Numbered from the stretch's first letter, positions 1 to 7,854 are shown. The stretch: 38,555 bases of DNA from a bacterium (GCA_027623015.1 JAQBVR010000010.1:1-38555); one strand, 5' to 3'. A program made the numbers and translations. The notes: a model not told the origin generated them from the letters alone.

Positions 1-2
1 GC

Positions 3-1493
3 CAGTGTAACTGGAATCCATTGCACATTCCTCCAGATGCCTCTGCTGACTATTGCGGAGCAGGCGATGTCGGTGGATCACCACCTTCACCATCTCCAAG
101 CCCTTCACCTTCACCATCTCCAAGCCCTTCACCTTCACCATCACCAAGTCCATCCCCATCCCCATCACCAAGCCCATCCCCATCCCCATCACCATCACCC
201 TTTGCACCACCAAACACACCAGTGACAGCACCTCCACCACTGTCTGCACCTCCAGTTTCTCCACCAAGCACACCAGTGACAGCACCTCCACCATTGGCTC
301 CACCTTCGCAACCTGCGCCTCCGCCAAACGTTGTATCTGCTCCACCAAGTACTCCGTCTCCATTCGCCCCACCACCACAGCCTTCGCCTCCAACGATATT
401 TGTATCAGCACCACCAAGTGCTCCAACACCCTTTGCACCGCCATCTGCCCCAACACCCTTTGCACCAGTGACAGCACCTCCTTCACTTGCACCACCCAAT
501 ACACCATCACCCTTTGCACCTCCAAGTGCGCCAACGCCAACTCCTTCATTTGGCGCATCTGCATCTAGTGCCATGTCATCCCTGAAGCCTGCTGCATGTG
601 GGTGGAATGGATTTGCTTGCGGCGGCGGATGTCCCACTCCTGGCGATGGCTGTCAGCTAAGCAACAAAGCTTGTACATGTTGCCCAAAGGAAGGATGTTT
701 AGAAACGAACTCATCTTCATCTACTAGTTCAAGTATTGGCGGAACAACACCATCACCATTCGCACCACCACAGCCTGCACCTCCGGTGATCTTTGTATCT
801 GGACCTCCAAGTCCTCCAGTTACCGCACCTCCACCTGTAACGCCATCTGCACCATTCGCTCCACCATCTGCACCTGTCACTGCACCTCCGCCAAATGCAT
901 CTCCTTCAATCATCATTGTCTCGTCACCTCCTTCTTTCTCACCTCCAAGCTCTCCTGCCACTGCACCTCCACCTATTACACCTCCAAGTCCGTTATTGAA
1001 TCGATGTGGCAATGGAAATGTTGATCTTGAGGAGCAATGTGATGATGGTAATACGCGTTCTAACGATGGTTGCAGTGCGACTTGTACTCTCGAAATACAA
1101 CTAGTAGCAGGGGAGTTTTTCGATCCTTTAGCTGCTGCGCAGAAGCTTTCTGCTTCACAATCTTCTACACCACAAAGAAATTTTAATAGCCAAGTCTTTG
1201 GTTCACAGCAGCAATTACAGCAGAAATTTGGACTTTCACAACAACTAGCCTATCAACAGCAGTCATTGCTAGGATCCCAGTTTGTACAGCCACAACTACC
1301 TGTACAAGGTATGGGAATCGCACAGTTCCCAAGTTTCCAGCCACAGCCATACAATGTGCCATTTACAGCGTCTCTACAGAGGCGTACTACATCATACGTG
1401 CCAATATCTCAAACAGGGCCAGCAGCACTCTTTGCAGTAGCTGGAGGCGCTGCAGCGGGTATCGGACTTGTACGACGAAAGAAGAAACGATAG
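3..1493 (+). CDS. Pro/Ser-rich surface protein, 5' end cut by window
   Basis: The reading frame is open to the window edge, so the N-terminus and signal peptide are missing; the visible part is about 496 codons. It starts with a Cys-containing segment, then a long (Pro-Ser)n tract and many APPxAP-type repeats, giving an extended, probably wall-spanning stalk. A Cys-rich insert (CGWNGFACGGGC through CTCCPKEGC) interrupts the stalk near 597-705. Near 1009-1090 there is a DUF4215/Myxococcus-type Cys-rich repeat (CGNG, EQCDDGN, DGCSATC). A Gln-rich segment follows. The C-terminus is a sorting-signal-like tail: SQTGP, a hydrophobic Ala/Gly-rich helix, then RRKKKR. I infer an extracellular protein anchored at its C-terminus; function unknown. 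It ends with TAG and is followed by a tRNA gene. Confidence 0.8.
   Translation, partial: QCNWNPLHIPPDASADYCGAGDVGGSPPSPSPSPSPSPSPSPSPSPSPSPSPSPSPSPSPSPSPSPFAPPNTPVTAPPPLSAPPVSPPSTPVTAPPPLAPPSQPAPPPNVVSAPPSTPSPFAPPPQPSPPTIFVSAPPSAPTPFAPPSAPTPFAPVTAPPSLAPPNTPSPFAPPSAPTPTPSFGASASSAMSSLKPAACGWNGFACGGGCPTPGDGCQLSNKACTCCPKEGCLETNSSSSTSSSIGGTTPSPFAPPQPAPPVIFVSGPPSPPVTAPPPVTPSAPFAPPSAPVTAPPPNASPSIIIVSSPPSFSPPSSPATAPPPITPPSPLLNRCGNGNVDLEEQCDDGNTRSNDGCSATCTLEIQLVAGEFFDPLAAAQKLSASQSSTPQRNFNSQVFGSQQQLQQKFGLSQQLAYQQQSLLGSQFVQPQLPVQGMGIAQFPSFQPQPYNVPFTASLQRRTTSYVPISQTGPAALFAVAGGAAAGIGLVRRKKKR
80..206 (+). repeat. Tandem CCATCN-type repeat encoding (Pro-Ser)n
   Basis: A short-period tandem tract of Pro and Ser codons (cca tct, cct tca, cca tcc) encodes an uninterrupted Pro-Ser array. 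Such tracts expand and contract by slippage. They also create long open shadow frames (His-rich and Gly/Asp-rich) that are not genes. Confidence 0.85.
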
Positions 1494-1511
1494 ATACATC
1501 TCATTTTAGTT

Positions 1512-1524
1512 GCTGCAAAGCAGC
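1512..1524 (+). terminator. Weak hairpin after the Pro-rich gene
   Basis: GCTGC-AAA-GCAGC forms a 5-bp stem with a 3-nt loop 19 nt after the TAG stop. No T-run follows, so termination here is only a suggestion. Confidence 0.25.
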
Positions 1525-1608
1525 TTATTGCTACACTTTGTTTGCCCTATAATTACCCAGATGGTGGCCCTCCTACGTCTGCGGACTTCGGCGGGTGAAT
1601 ACCTCGGC

Positions 1609-1614
1609 TATAAT
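1609..1614 (+). promoter_or_regulatory. -10 box for tRNA-Leu
   Basis: A perfect TATAAT lies 28 nt before the mature tRNA 5' end, so a short pre-tRNA leader would be made. A second TATAAT lies at 1548-1553. No good -35 box is visible for either. Confidence 0.5.
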
Positions 1615-1642
1615 AAGGCCCTCAGATCTTTAGTGTCACCGT

Positions 1643-1729
1643 GCCCAGGTGGCGGAACTGGTAGACGCGCACGCTTGAGGGGCGTGTGGGAGTATTCCCG
1701 TGGAAGTTCGAGTCTTCTCCTGGGCACCA
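1643..1729 (+). tRNA. tRNA-Leu, anticodon GAG
   Basis: The cloverleaf can be drawn by hand. Acceptor GCCCAGG (1643-1649) pairs with CCTGGGC (1719-1725), followed by discriminator A and an encoded CCA (1727-1729). D-stem is GCG/CGC, with the GG-containing D-loop of class II tRNAs. The anticodon stem CACGC/GCGTG encloses loop TTGAGGG with anticodon GAG at 1677-1679. The long variable arm (GGGA/TCCC stem) is typical of tRNA-Leu. The T-arm is GGAAG, TTCGAGT, CTTCT. It decodes CUC and CUU leucine codons. The CCA is genome-encoded. Confidence 0.95.
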
Positions 1730-1737
1730 TTCGATTA

Positions 1738-1755
1738 TTGGCTTAAGAAAGCCAA
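1738..1755. terminator. Hairpin between tRNA-Leu and the TrmB gene
   Basis: TTGGCTT, loop AAGA, AAGCCAA: a perfect 7-bp stem between two convergent units. It has no strong T-run on either strand, so it may act as a weak bidirectional terminator or 3'-end stabiliser. Confidence 0.4.
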
Positions 1756-1772
1756 AGTAGAAACCACTGGAA

Positions 1773-2564
1773 TTACAGGATAGAACTTTTTAGTTCTTTA
1801 CTAGTGTTCCACATCACTTCGAACCATTCTCTGAACGTATCTGCAATTTTTTTGTTTTCTATCCGAATAATCGTTCGTTCATCATCAAATGCAAACAATG
1901 TAACTGTATCGCCAAATACAATCGTGTCAGTTTCAAAATCCATACCTTTGGGAAGTAGTCGTATTTGATAATCCTTGGTAGGAGGCACATCCAGCAGATA
2001 CTGCTCGGCTCCTTCATTATTTACAATGAGATCTCTGCCTTTCAGCGTTGCCTGTTTACCAAATAGCATTGTCACAATGTTGTCGCCAAACGTGTCGATA
2101 GAAGCCTGTGCATTGTAAATACCAACATATTCTCTCGTCAGAATATCTCGATACACCTGCTTCATTCCGTCGAGCCCCTTAAGCACCGTTACTCTGGGAG
2201 AGCCCGCATACGCACTCGTCATGGCATTGAGCGCTGGCATGGCACCCTGTACAAGTTGCTGCAGGTCTCGAAATTTACGCTCCCGGTCCTTTAGAAAGCT
2301 AAGGAGGCGCTCGGGAGGCTCTGCGATAAATCTGAGTACGTTTCCCTGTTCTACCTCGGAGACCAAGCCCATTTCTTCCAGTTCACGCAAAATAATATAC
2401 ACGTGACTCCGTGACTGCTTGGCCAGCTTGGCCACCGCACTCGCCTTGGCAGACTTTAGTGATAGTAGTGCCAGGTATATTTCCGCTTGTTTCTCGTCCA
2501 TACCAATCTGCTTTAACAGAGAACGAACAGATTTTTGGGTGCCGGCAGTATCGGTATATTCCAC
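1773..2564 (-). CDS. TrmB-family transcriptional regulator
   Basis: A 263-residue protein. Residues 11-80 form the TrmB-type winged helix (VRSLLKQIGMDEKQAEIYLALL, then AKASAVAKLAKQSRSHVYIILRELEEMGLV), with a basic wing and a short coiled segment near 90-110. The C-terminal half (from about residue 125) resembles the TrmB regulatory region but is short, and no sugar-binding site can be assigned. The start is GTG at 2562-2564: a TATACT box with a TGC extension ends 6 nt before it, implying a leaderless mRNA. It is divergent from the dioxygenase operon and may be its repressor or activator (inference). The stop is TAA. Confidence 0.85.
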   Translation of the reverse strand: MEYTDTAGTQKSVRSLLKQIGMDEKQAEIYLALLSLKSAKASAVAKLAKQSRSHVYIILRELEEMGLVSEVEQGNVLRFIAEPPERLLSFLKDRERKFRDLQQLVQGAMPALNAMTSAYAGSPRVTVLKGLDGMKQVYRDILTREYVGIYNAQASIDTFGDNIVTMLFGKQATLKGRDLIVNNEGAEQYLLDVPPTKDYQIRLLPKGMDFETDTIVFGDTVTLFAFDDERTIIRIENKKIADTFREWFEVMWNTSKELKSSIL

Positions 2565-2570
2565 GAATAT

Positions 2571-2612
2571 AGTATAGCATACTGTTGTAAATATTTTTAG
2601 ACAAAATTACAA
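2571..2612 (-). promoter_or_regulatory. TrmB-gene promoter and candidate operator
   Basis: On the minus strand an extended -10 (TGC TATACT, 2571-2579) lies 6 nt before the GTG start. Upstream, TTGTAA (2585-2590) and TTACAA (2607-2612) form an inverted pair with 16 nt between the half-sites, flanking the expected -35 position. This is a reasonable binding site for a dimeric regulator acting on the divergent region. Confidence 0.5.
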
Positions 2613-2708
2613 ATATATCATATTTATAAGCCAAAAGTAGATATAAAACACATTTTTTATTGTTATTTGATTATAGACACTCTACATATAAAACAATACT
2701 ATGTGTAC

Positions 2709-3419
2709 ATGTCAACTATCTCATCTTCATCCACCGGCCCAGAGGAAACTCCCTACTTCCGTAAGTTTACGGTAGCAGAACTGGGGATAGATACACCTGC
2801 TCTGCTTACTCAATTACAACCCGTGTACGACACACTCCGCTGGGACGCATACGATGTAATTCGTGGCGGACTGAAAAAACCCACCCGTAAACGTGGGCTG
2901 GCAGAATTTACACTGCAAAAGACAGCCGATGACTGGCAGGTTGAGCGCGTAGAAGCTCAACCATATCAACAAGATGACGACCACGGTGATTACATTCGCA
3001 CCGAACCAAGAACATACCCCGAAGTCATTGCGTTACAAAAAAGAATTGCTGATATAACACATTCCGTACGGGAAGATGCGAAGAAACTACGCATGATCTT
3101 TACCTTCCTGCGTACCGTCGATGCACCCGACCGCAGCGGCATCTGTGCACTTGAGGGCACACCACATATTGATGGCATAGACTACATTGTTTCCGCACTG
3201 GTAATTAACCGCCAAAACCTGAAACCCGAAACCGGAGAAAGCTCGGTGTATACCATGGACCAAGAACCATTGATGCATACCGTACTGCAACCCGGTGAAG
3301 GAATCTTCCAAGATGACAAAAACCTGATGCACCACATCACCAATATTCAACGTGATGTACAGGAAGAAATTGGTATCCGCGACATGCTTGGTATTGATGT
3401 TTCAATTCTTTCCCAATAA
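2709..3419 (+). CDS. 2-oxoglutarate/Fe(II) dioxygenase, PF10014-type (amino-acid hydroxylase-like)
   Basis: A 236-residue protein from ATG 2709. The frame is open back to TTG 2667, but those 14 extra residues have no support. The double-stranded beta-helix core is readable: PHIDG gives the H153-x-D155 iron ligands, then SALVINRQNL, GESSVY, LMHTVLQPGEGIFQDDKNLMHHITNI with the distal His (208 or 209). This layout matches the PF10014 family, which includes bacterial L-isoleucine 4-hydroxylase. The true substrate (a free amino acid or a related compound) cannot be told from sequence. It is followed after 5 nt by an unknown gene in an apparent operon and diverges from the TrmB regulator. This pocket appears richer in GC than its neighbours, so transfer is possible. 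Confidence 0.82.
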   Translation: MSTISSSSTGPEETPYFRKFTVAELGIDTPALLTQLQPVYDTLRWDAYDVIRGGLKKPTRKRGLAEFTLQKTADDWQVERVEAQPYQQDDDHGDYIRTEPRTYPEVIALQKRIADITHSVREDAKKLRMIFTFLRTVDAPDRSGICALEGTPHIDGIDYIVSALVINRQNLKPETGESSVYTMDQEPLMHTVLQPGEGIFQDDKNLMHHITNIQRDVQEEIGIRDMLGIDVSILSQ

Positions 3420-3424
3420 CACCC

Positions 3425-4006
3425 ATGAAAAATATTATTTTTGATAGCAGTTCCCACCTCGGCCAATTCTGTACGACCAATGAAGACATTCGCAGGGGGT
3501 GTAAGAACATGCAGGCATCTATTTCTCCTCTTGGCGATGATGATTGTATCGGACAGTGGACCGACCTGGAGAACGGTCGTACGGACAGAGCGATCTGGAA
3601 TTTGCAAACAGAGGTACAGGATGCGTATTACCCCGTCATGGACCGCTACTACTCAATAACCAATGTTGAGCAGCAGGCACTTTCTATGTTTGAAGAAGAC
3701 ATTGCGTATAGGCTAGTGCCATATCTGCCTCGTTTAAGCCCGAATAGTCGTCACACATGCGCACGCGCAATCGTACGCGGTGCATCTGAGATACACACTC
3801 TCTTCAAAGAACTTCTTTCAGAAGATGTGGTCTCGTATATGGCTTCACATCACAACATTACAATTCACAAACCTCAGTCAAAAGAGGAGCTGTCATACAA
3901 GGACGCCATTCTTGAAGAGCGCTACCAGACGGCACTCAAAACATTCCGACTGTTCGGGGTAAACCCTCCTGCTCAATTGGATGATAAGAGGTCTGTACGG
4001 TTCTAA
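3425..4006 (+). CDS. Hypothetical protein co-transcribed with the dioxygenase
   Basis: A 193-residue protein that I do not recognise. No signal peptide or membrane segment. It is mostly helical, with several Trp, Tyr, His and Cys residues (DCIGQWTDLENGR; AYYPVMDRYYSI; a central SRHTCARAIVRGASEIH segment). The start is 5 nt after the dioxygenase stop, so co-translation is likely. By context it may help in making, binding or using the hydroxylated product, but that is inference. Its 3' end runs into a repeat-like non-coding segment. Confidence 0.7.
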   Translation: MKNIIFDSSSHLGQFCTTNEDIRRGCKNMQASISPLGDDDCIGQWTDLENGRTDRAIWNLQTEVQDAYYPVMDRYYSITNVEQQALSMFEEDIAYRLVPYLPRLSPNSRHTCARAIVRGASEIHTLFKELLSEDVVSYMASHHNITIHKPQSKEELSYKDAILEERYQTALKTFRLFGVNPPAQLDDKRSVRF

Positions 4007-4160
4007 CTTCAGTAAGTTCAGTGCACCATTCGACTGCGCTCATGGTCCTCGGCCTAACGGCCTCGGGCCCCTTAATAGTGTAGTTGGATCTAGCAGTTGA
4101 ATGACTCTGAGTGAGTTTGCCGTAGGCAAGCGAATCGAAGAGCCCAGCAGAGAAAAAAAT
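4007..4160. other. Non-coding, repeat-like intergenic segment
   Basis: GC-rich text unlike the flanking genes, containing CATTCGACTGCGCTCATGG and a small TTGCC-GTA-GGCAA hairpin at 4117-4129. The wording resembles dispersed intergenic repeats seen in many bacterial genomes. No second copy lies in this window, so the repeat status is a guess. No gene seen. Confidence 0.35.
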
Positions 4161-4181
4161 CTGTGATAGGATATTTCTCCT

Positions 4182-4436
4182 ATGTCTTGGTATGTCTATA
4201 TAGCTCAGGCGAGAACTGGTAGGTATTACACCGGAATTACACAAAACCCAAATCAACGTATGATTGATCATAAGCGAGGTAAAGGTGCAAAGTTTGCACA
4301 TGATCAAGGACTAGATCACTTTACATACATTTCACCACCGCTTATTACTAAATCAGAAGCTCGCAAACGCGAAATTCAAATCAAAGGTTGGACAAGAGAA
4401 AAGAAGGAAAACCTGATTCAAGGAGAGTGGAAATAG
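4182..4436 (+). CDS. GIY-YIG nuclease-domain protein (UPF0213/YhbQ-like)
   Basis: An 84-residue stand-alone GIY-YIG domain. VYIA (residues 4-7) and YYTGIT (15-20) form the two halves of the signature. R26 in NQRMIDHK is the expected catalytic Arg and E66 in SEARKREIQIKGW the metal-binding Glu; the C-terminus is basic. This single-domain class is common in bacteria and is thought to act on DNA, but its cellular role is unclear. A TAGGAT box preceded by TGA lies 9 nt before the ATG, so the mRNA may be nearly leaderless. It ends with TAG and lies just upstream of the toxin-antitoxin pair. Confidence 0.88.
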   Translation: MSWYVYIAQARTGRYYTGITQNPNQRMIDHKRGKGAKFAHDQGLDHFTYISPPLITKSEARKREIQIKGWTREKKENLIQGEWK

Positions 4437-4484
4437 TAACCTGTAAACCCCTCGTCACCAGATCATTGGCCTCAATTCTTTTAT

Positions 4485-4521
4485 TTGCAATGCATAGACA
4501 TGTACGTTATAATGTACATGT
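4485..4521 (+). promoter_or_regulatory. Toxin-antitoxin promoter with palindromic operator
   Basis: TTGCAA (4485-4490), a 17-nt spacer and TATAAT (4508-4513) make a near-consensus promoter ending 8 nt before the ATG. A perfect inverted repeat, ACATGTAC (4498-4505) and GTACATGT (4514-4521), straddles the -10. This is where a Phd-type autorepressor would be expected to bind. Confidence 0.85.
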
Positions 4522-4788
4522 ATGAAAAGTATATCTGCGACCAATGCACGAAATCAATTATTTGATTTAATAGAACAAGCAGGTAAGCCTGGTTCGGTTG
4601 TATCTATTACACATAGAGATCTGCCAGATGTTGTACTTATGTCTTATGACGAATTTGAAGGTTGGGTGGAAACAATGGAAGTTATGGCAAATCCTTTACT
4701 AGTTGAGCAGATTCAAAAAGGTCTTAACGAAATTAGTACAGGGAAAAAGACAAGTTTGGCTGCAGTTAAAAAGAAGCTTAACATGTAA
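4522..4788 (+). CDS. Phd/YefM-family antitoxin
   Basis: An 88-residue protein. The N-terminal half matches the Phd/YefM DNA-binding fold (SATNARNQLFDLIEQA, then VSITHRDLPDVVLMSYDEFEGW). The C-terminal 30 residues form the toxin-binding tail. It should neutralise the downstream RelE-type toxin and repress its own promoter, whose palindrome lies directly before the ATG. The stop codon is 2 nt before the toxin start. The transcript is expected to be leaderless. Confidence 0.9.
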   Translation: MKSISATNARNQLFDLIEQAGKPGSVVSITHRDLPDVVLMSYDEFEGWVETMEVMANPLLVEQIQKGLNEISTGKKTSLAAVKKKLNM

Positions 4789-4790
4789 AT

Positions 4791-5051
4791 ATGTATTCGA
4801 TAGAACTTTCTAGGGGGGCTGAAAAATCATTGAATACTCTAGAAAAGAAAAATCAACAAAGAGTAATTTCCGCCTTAGAAGGGTTAGAAAAAGATCCTTT
4901 TATAGGGAAGAAGCTTCAAGGGCCACTGAAAGGATTATGGTCAATTCGAGTTTTGCCATTTAGAATTATTTATTCAATAAGCAAGAAAACGGTTACAGTA
5001 TCAGTTGTTGCTATTGGAGATAGAAAGGGCGTTTATAAGATATTGAAGTAA
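4791..5051 (+). CDS. RelE/ParE-superfamily toxin
   Basis: An 86-residue protein with the RelE/ParE pattern: an N-terminal strand (MYSIELS), two helices (GAEKSLNTLEKKNQQRVISALEGLE), then GLWSIRVLPFRIIYSI and a C-terminal VVAIGDRKGVYK strand. The Arg residues in SIRVLPFR and GDRKGVYK are in the usual active-site positions of mRNA-cleaving RelE members. RelE or ParE activity cannot be separated by sequence alone. It overlaps functionally with the antitoxin gene 2 nt upstream, a standard antitoxin-first arrangement. The stop is TAA. Confidence 0.9.
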   Translation: MYSIELSRGAEKSLNTLEKKNQQRVISALEGLEKDPFIGKKLQGPLKGLWSIRVLPFRIIYSISKKTVTVSVVAIGDRKGVYKILK

Positions 5052-5111
5052 ATCATTAACAGTCAGTAACCAGAAATCTCTTCAGCATTGTTCATGGTAC
5101 AATTTCATCCT

Positions 5112-5561
5112 ATGGATGACACAGAGATTCTCAAGTACATCGTCATTGGATTTGCGATCTTGTGGATTGGTATCTGCAATGCTATGGCGTACATGTCGGG
5201 CTGGAAGTCATTAGCCAGAAAGTACCCTGCGTTGAACAAGCCTATGCAGAAGCGGTACTTCATGCAGGACATGAAGATTCGATGGGCAACATACAAAAAC
5301 GGTATAACGATCCGTACAGGGCCCGAGGGTATCTACTTCTCTATGTTCCCAGTGTTTCGCTTTGGTCATACGCCCTTTCTCATTCCATGGTATATGATCA
5401 CAAAATACGAAAAGACTACGATGCGTGGTAAGGCCATCTAGCTGCATTTTGGGAGTTCAGATACACAGAAAACTATCACTGTACCTGCAAAGATTATCGA
5501 TGACGCTATTGTACTAGGGCACATCACTGCGAAAAGCTCAATTCCTGTGGCCATTAATTAA
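5112..5561 (+). pseudogene. Small membrane protein gene interrupted by in-frame TAG
   Basis: From ATG 5112 the protein reads one membrane helix (ILKYIVIGFAILWIGICNAMAY), then WKSLARKYPAL and a PH-like beta-rich part (YFSMFPVFRFGHTPFLIPW) up to TAG at 5439-5441. The same frame continues for 39 protein-like residues (starting LHFGSSDTQKTITVP, ending SIPVAIN) to TAA at 5559-5561. The unbroken product would be about 149 residues. I judge the TAG a nonsense mutation or base error, because other genes here use TAG as a true stop. A TACAAT box preceded by TGG ends 8 nt before ATG 5112, which supports this start over TTG 5088 or ATG 5094. Function unknown. Confidence 0.6.
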
Positions 5562-5602
5562 CACAAAAGCTTCTAATGAAGCACCAATAGTATGGCTATA
5601 AC

Positions 5603-5631
5603 TTGCTATCTATAGCTCTCGGGAGTTTACT
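5603..5631 (+). promoter_or_regulatory. Candidate promoter of the antiporter gene
   Basis: TTGCTA (5603-5608), 17 nt, TTTACT (5626-5631), then 9 nt to the ATG. Both boxes match consensus at 4 of 6 positions. The GGGAG at 5621-5625 lies too far upstream to be a normal ribosome-binding site. Confidence 0.4.
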
Positions 5632-5640
5632 GCCTGTCAA

Positions 5641-7416
5641 ATGGCTCTAAAGGAATTTGCTACTCATCTTCGAAATTACCTGCTTATGGGCATAGTCCTC
5701 TCAGGTATATGGTACATATCGCCTTCATTTGCACTAGGAATGAACACTATTATCACTGGATCTGAAGAGCAGACGCAAATGTTGTTCTTTCTCACAAGTA
5801 TCACTTTGATCTTTGCTTTGGGGTATTTGGCATACGAACTAGCAAAGCCTACGATCATCCCTTCATTTGTCCTCGCAATATTTGTAGGTATGGCTGCACG
5901 AGATGTCTTTGCTCATGTAACACAAAATACAGCGTTGCTCTCTATGCTCATCACCGCTGGTGCTGTGATGATCTTATTTGGAGGGGGGATAGAGACGCCA
6001 TTCCAACAGTTTAAGAAGTCTATTGGGCCCATACTTTCATTGGCCATAGTGGGAACAGTGGTCAATGCCTTCCTTTTTTCACTTGTCTTATCAGCGTTAG
6101 CTTCATGGATGCACATTGCTCTCCCACTGACTGTCATCGTCTTACTAGGAGCAGCTCTAGCTTCCACAGACCCTGCTGCCATCATTCCTAGTTTTGGTAC
6201 GTTATTCTTCACAAAACCCCGTGTAAAACATATCGCCATAAGTGAAAGTGCGATAAACGATGTCGTAGGCGCGGTACTTGTCAGTATATTCTTGTCTATC
6301 ATCCTTTCAGATGTTGCTCCTTCTACAGTGCAAGATGCTTATAGCATGCTACTCAGAGATGAATCTCTGAATCTCATATTGCGTACTGTTTCCATTGGGC
6401 TTGTCGTTGGATGTATCGGGTTCTGGTTCTTCTCTCTTTGGAGTAAGTGGAAAGAGCATGTCGATATAGATGCTGGCAGTGATGCAGCACTCTTTCTAGC
6501 TATTCCGTTATTCTCATACACATTTGCGACAATCTTTGGGGGAAGTGGACTGCTTGCTACATTTATCACCGGTCTACTACTGCAAGTACGTTCACATTTT
6601 CGACATGTAGAACATTATTTCAACCATACTATCGAAGGTTTCATGAAACCAATGATGTTCATGTTACTTGGGGCGATGGTGGAACCTTCAGAACTCCTCC
6701 TCGTTGCAAATATAGGCATAGTAAGTGGCTTGATCTTTATGTTTATCTTACGGCCAATAATAGTCTTTTGTACACTTGCACCGTTTACTGTTGGCAAGGA
6801 GAGGTTGAGCCTTTCGGAATTACTATTTTTGTCATTTGTCCGTGAAACAGGGGTTATACCTGCTGTGTTACTCATTACGATCTATTTATCGGGAATAGAA
6901 GGCGCAGATACAGGTATGGCTATCGGACTATGGGTTATTCTTCTTACACTCATCATAGAGCCTCCGATTACGCCCTATTTAGCAAGAAGACTCGGCTTAG
7001 CTCGCCTTCAAAGAGATGTACCAGAGAGACGCCATGTAGGCCCTGTAGCAGTACTCTGTTCTCGTGGATTTTCATTCCCTGAACGTATGGAAACAGTAGT
7101 TCAGTGGGCCTTACAACATTCGGTAGAAAATATAGTTCTTTTACATTGCCCAGAGTCGAGATACACAGAGGAGTTTATTGCCGATGTTTATGAGCGCGCG
7201 ATTGCACTATTTACGTCGATGAATGCGAAGCTTGTGCATAGTGGCCAACGAGAAATCAACTTTGAATTTCTCGACGCACCAGGCTTACTGCAAGACAATA
7301 TTGACGCACTGATAGCAGCAGGGGATGTGTCCATTATTTTCGTTGGGTCGAAGATGCTCGACTACAGACTAGACGATGTAAAGCGGCTCAATGTGCCGTT
7401 CTACTTTATGGAATAA
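5641..7416 (+). CDS. Na+/H+ antiporter, CPA1 (NhaP-type) family
   Basis: A 591-residue membrane protein. About a dozen hydrophobic segments occupy residues 10-440. The CPA1 signatures are ASTDPAAIIPSF near residue 180 and SESAINDVVGAV near 205; the Asn-Asp pair is the ion-binding site typical of electroneutral Na+/H+ exchange. The cytosolic C-terminal part (from about 465: GPVAVLCSRGFSFPERMETVVQWAL through NVPFYFME) forms a small alpha/beta domain resembling a nucleotide-binding or USP-like fold, perhaps a regulatory sensor. It should exchange cytosolic Na+ for protons and help pH and salt balance. It appears monocistronic, and a 453-nt gene-free stretch follows. Confidence 0.9.
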   Translation: MALKEFATHLRNYLLMGIVLSGIWYISPSFALGMNTIITGSEEQTQMLFFLTSITLIFALGYLAYELAKPTIIPSFVLAIFVGMAARDVFAHVTQNTALLSMLITAGAVMILFGGGIETPFQQFKKSIGPILSLAIVGTVVNAFLFSLVLSALASWMHIALPLTVIVLLGAALASTDPAAIIPSFGTLFFTKPRVKHIAISESAINDVVGAVLVSIFLSIILSDVAPSTVQDAYSMLLRDESLNLILRTVSIGLVVGCIGFWFFSLWSKWKEHVDIDAGSDAALFLAIPLFSYTFATIFGGSGLLATFITGLLLQVRSHFRHVEHYFNHTIEGFMKPMMFMLLGAMVEPSELLLVANIGIVSGLIFMFILRPIIVFCTLAPFTVGKERLSLSELLFLSFVRETGVIPAVLLITIYLSGIEGADTGMAIGLWVILLTLIIEPPITPYLARRLGLARLQRDVPERRHVGPVAVLCSRGFSFPERMETVVQWALQHSVENIVLLHCPESRYTEEFIADVYERAIALFTSMNAKLVHSGQREINFEFLDAPGLLQDNIDALIAAGDVSIIFVGSKMLDYRLDDVKRLNVPFYFME

Positions 7417-7478
7417 CGCATGTTCTTGCAGAGGAAAAGAAACCCGTACACTGCGGTAAAAAAAACTGAAGAATCAAG

Positions 7479-7524
7479 ATCTCCACGCCACATTTTGAGC
7501 ATGCAAAATTGCTTGCGGGGAGAT
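7479..7524 (+). terminator. Nested hairpin downstream of the antiporter gene
   Basis: Outer arms ATCTCCACGC (7479-7488) and GCGGGGAGAT (7515-7524) pair with one mismatch. An inner ATTTTG-AGCATG-CAAAAT stem sits at 7492-7509. It may be a terminator or a 3'-end structure, but only TTTC follows, so true intrinsic termination is unsure. Confidence 0.4.
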
Positions 7525-7825
7525 TTCATCTCGTTGAAATATGCGTATATAATCTATAAAATTAATGAAAAAAAACCCTTAATTCTGTCTAAAATAGTAG
7601 ACAATTATACTTAACTTAGAGTTAAGTAAACTAAACAAGTAGCTATTTTCATACATGTGACTTTAGCCCTAAATTAAGCCGAAAAACTATTAAAAGCTTT
7701 TGAAACTTAAAGTGTCATGAAGAAAGTTGTACTCGTAAATCCCACATCCAAAATCTCAAAGAGGAAATAGGAAATATCTTTGGGATTTGGTGCTTGGATA
7801 TTGGGATTTGTATATGTTGTAGTAG

Positions 7826-7854
7826 TTGTCTTTTTCTGCGAAATTTGCTATACT
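7826..7854 (+). promoter_or_regulatory. Promoter of the LPSSG-tailed protein gene
   Basis: TTGTCT (7826-7831), a 17-nt spacer and TATACT (7849-7854), with TGC directly before the -10 (extended -10). The ATG is 15 nt further, giving a leader of about 8 nt without a Shine-Dalgarno site. Confidence 0.7.

Noticed and set aside
50-637. Gly/Asp-rich minus-strand frame and His-rich plus-strand frames over the Pro-rich gene
   Set aside because: Pure reflections of the Pro-Ser codon repeat in other frames; no start signals.
1510-1746. 78-codon frame across the tRNA
   Set aside because: It overlaps the tRNA-Leu gene completely and has no protein-like composition.
2667-2708. TTG start for the dioxygenase, 14 codons upstream
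   Set aside because: The extra residues look like translated AT-rich promoter DNA; ATG 2709 is the better start.
7420-7614. 64-codon frame after the antiporter
   Set aside because: Covers a hairpin region, has no recognisable features and an atypical composition; better seen as non-coding.
7717-7770. 17-codon basic peptide frame (MKKVVLVNPTSK...)
   Set aside because: Too short, inside a repeat-like hairpin region, no promoter at a sensible distance.
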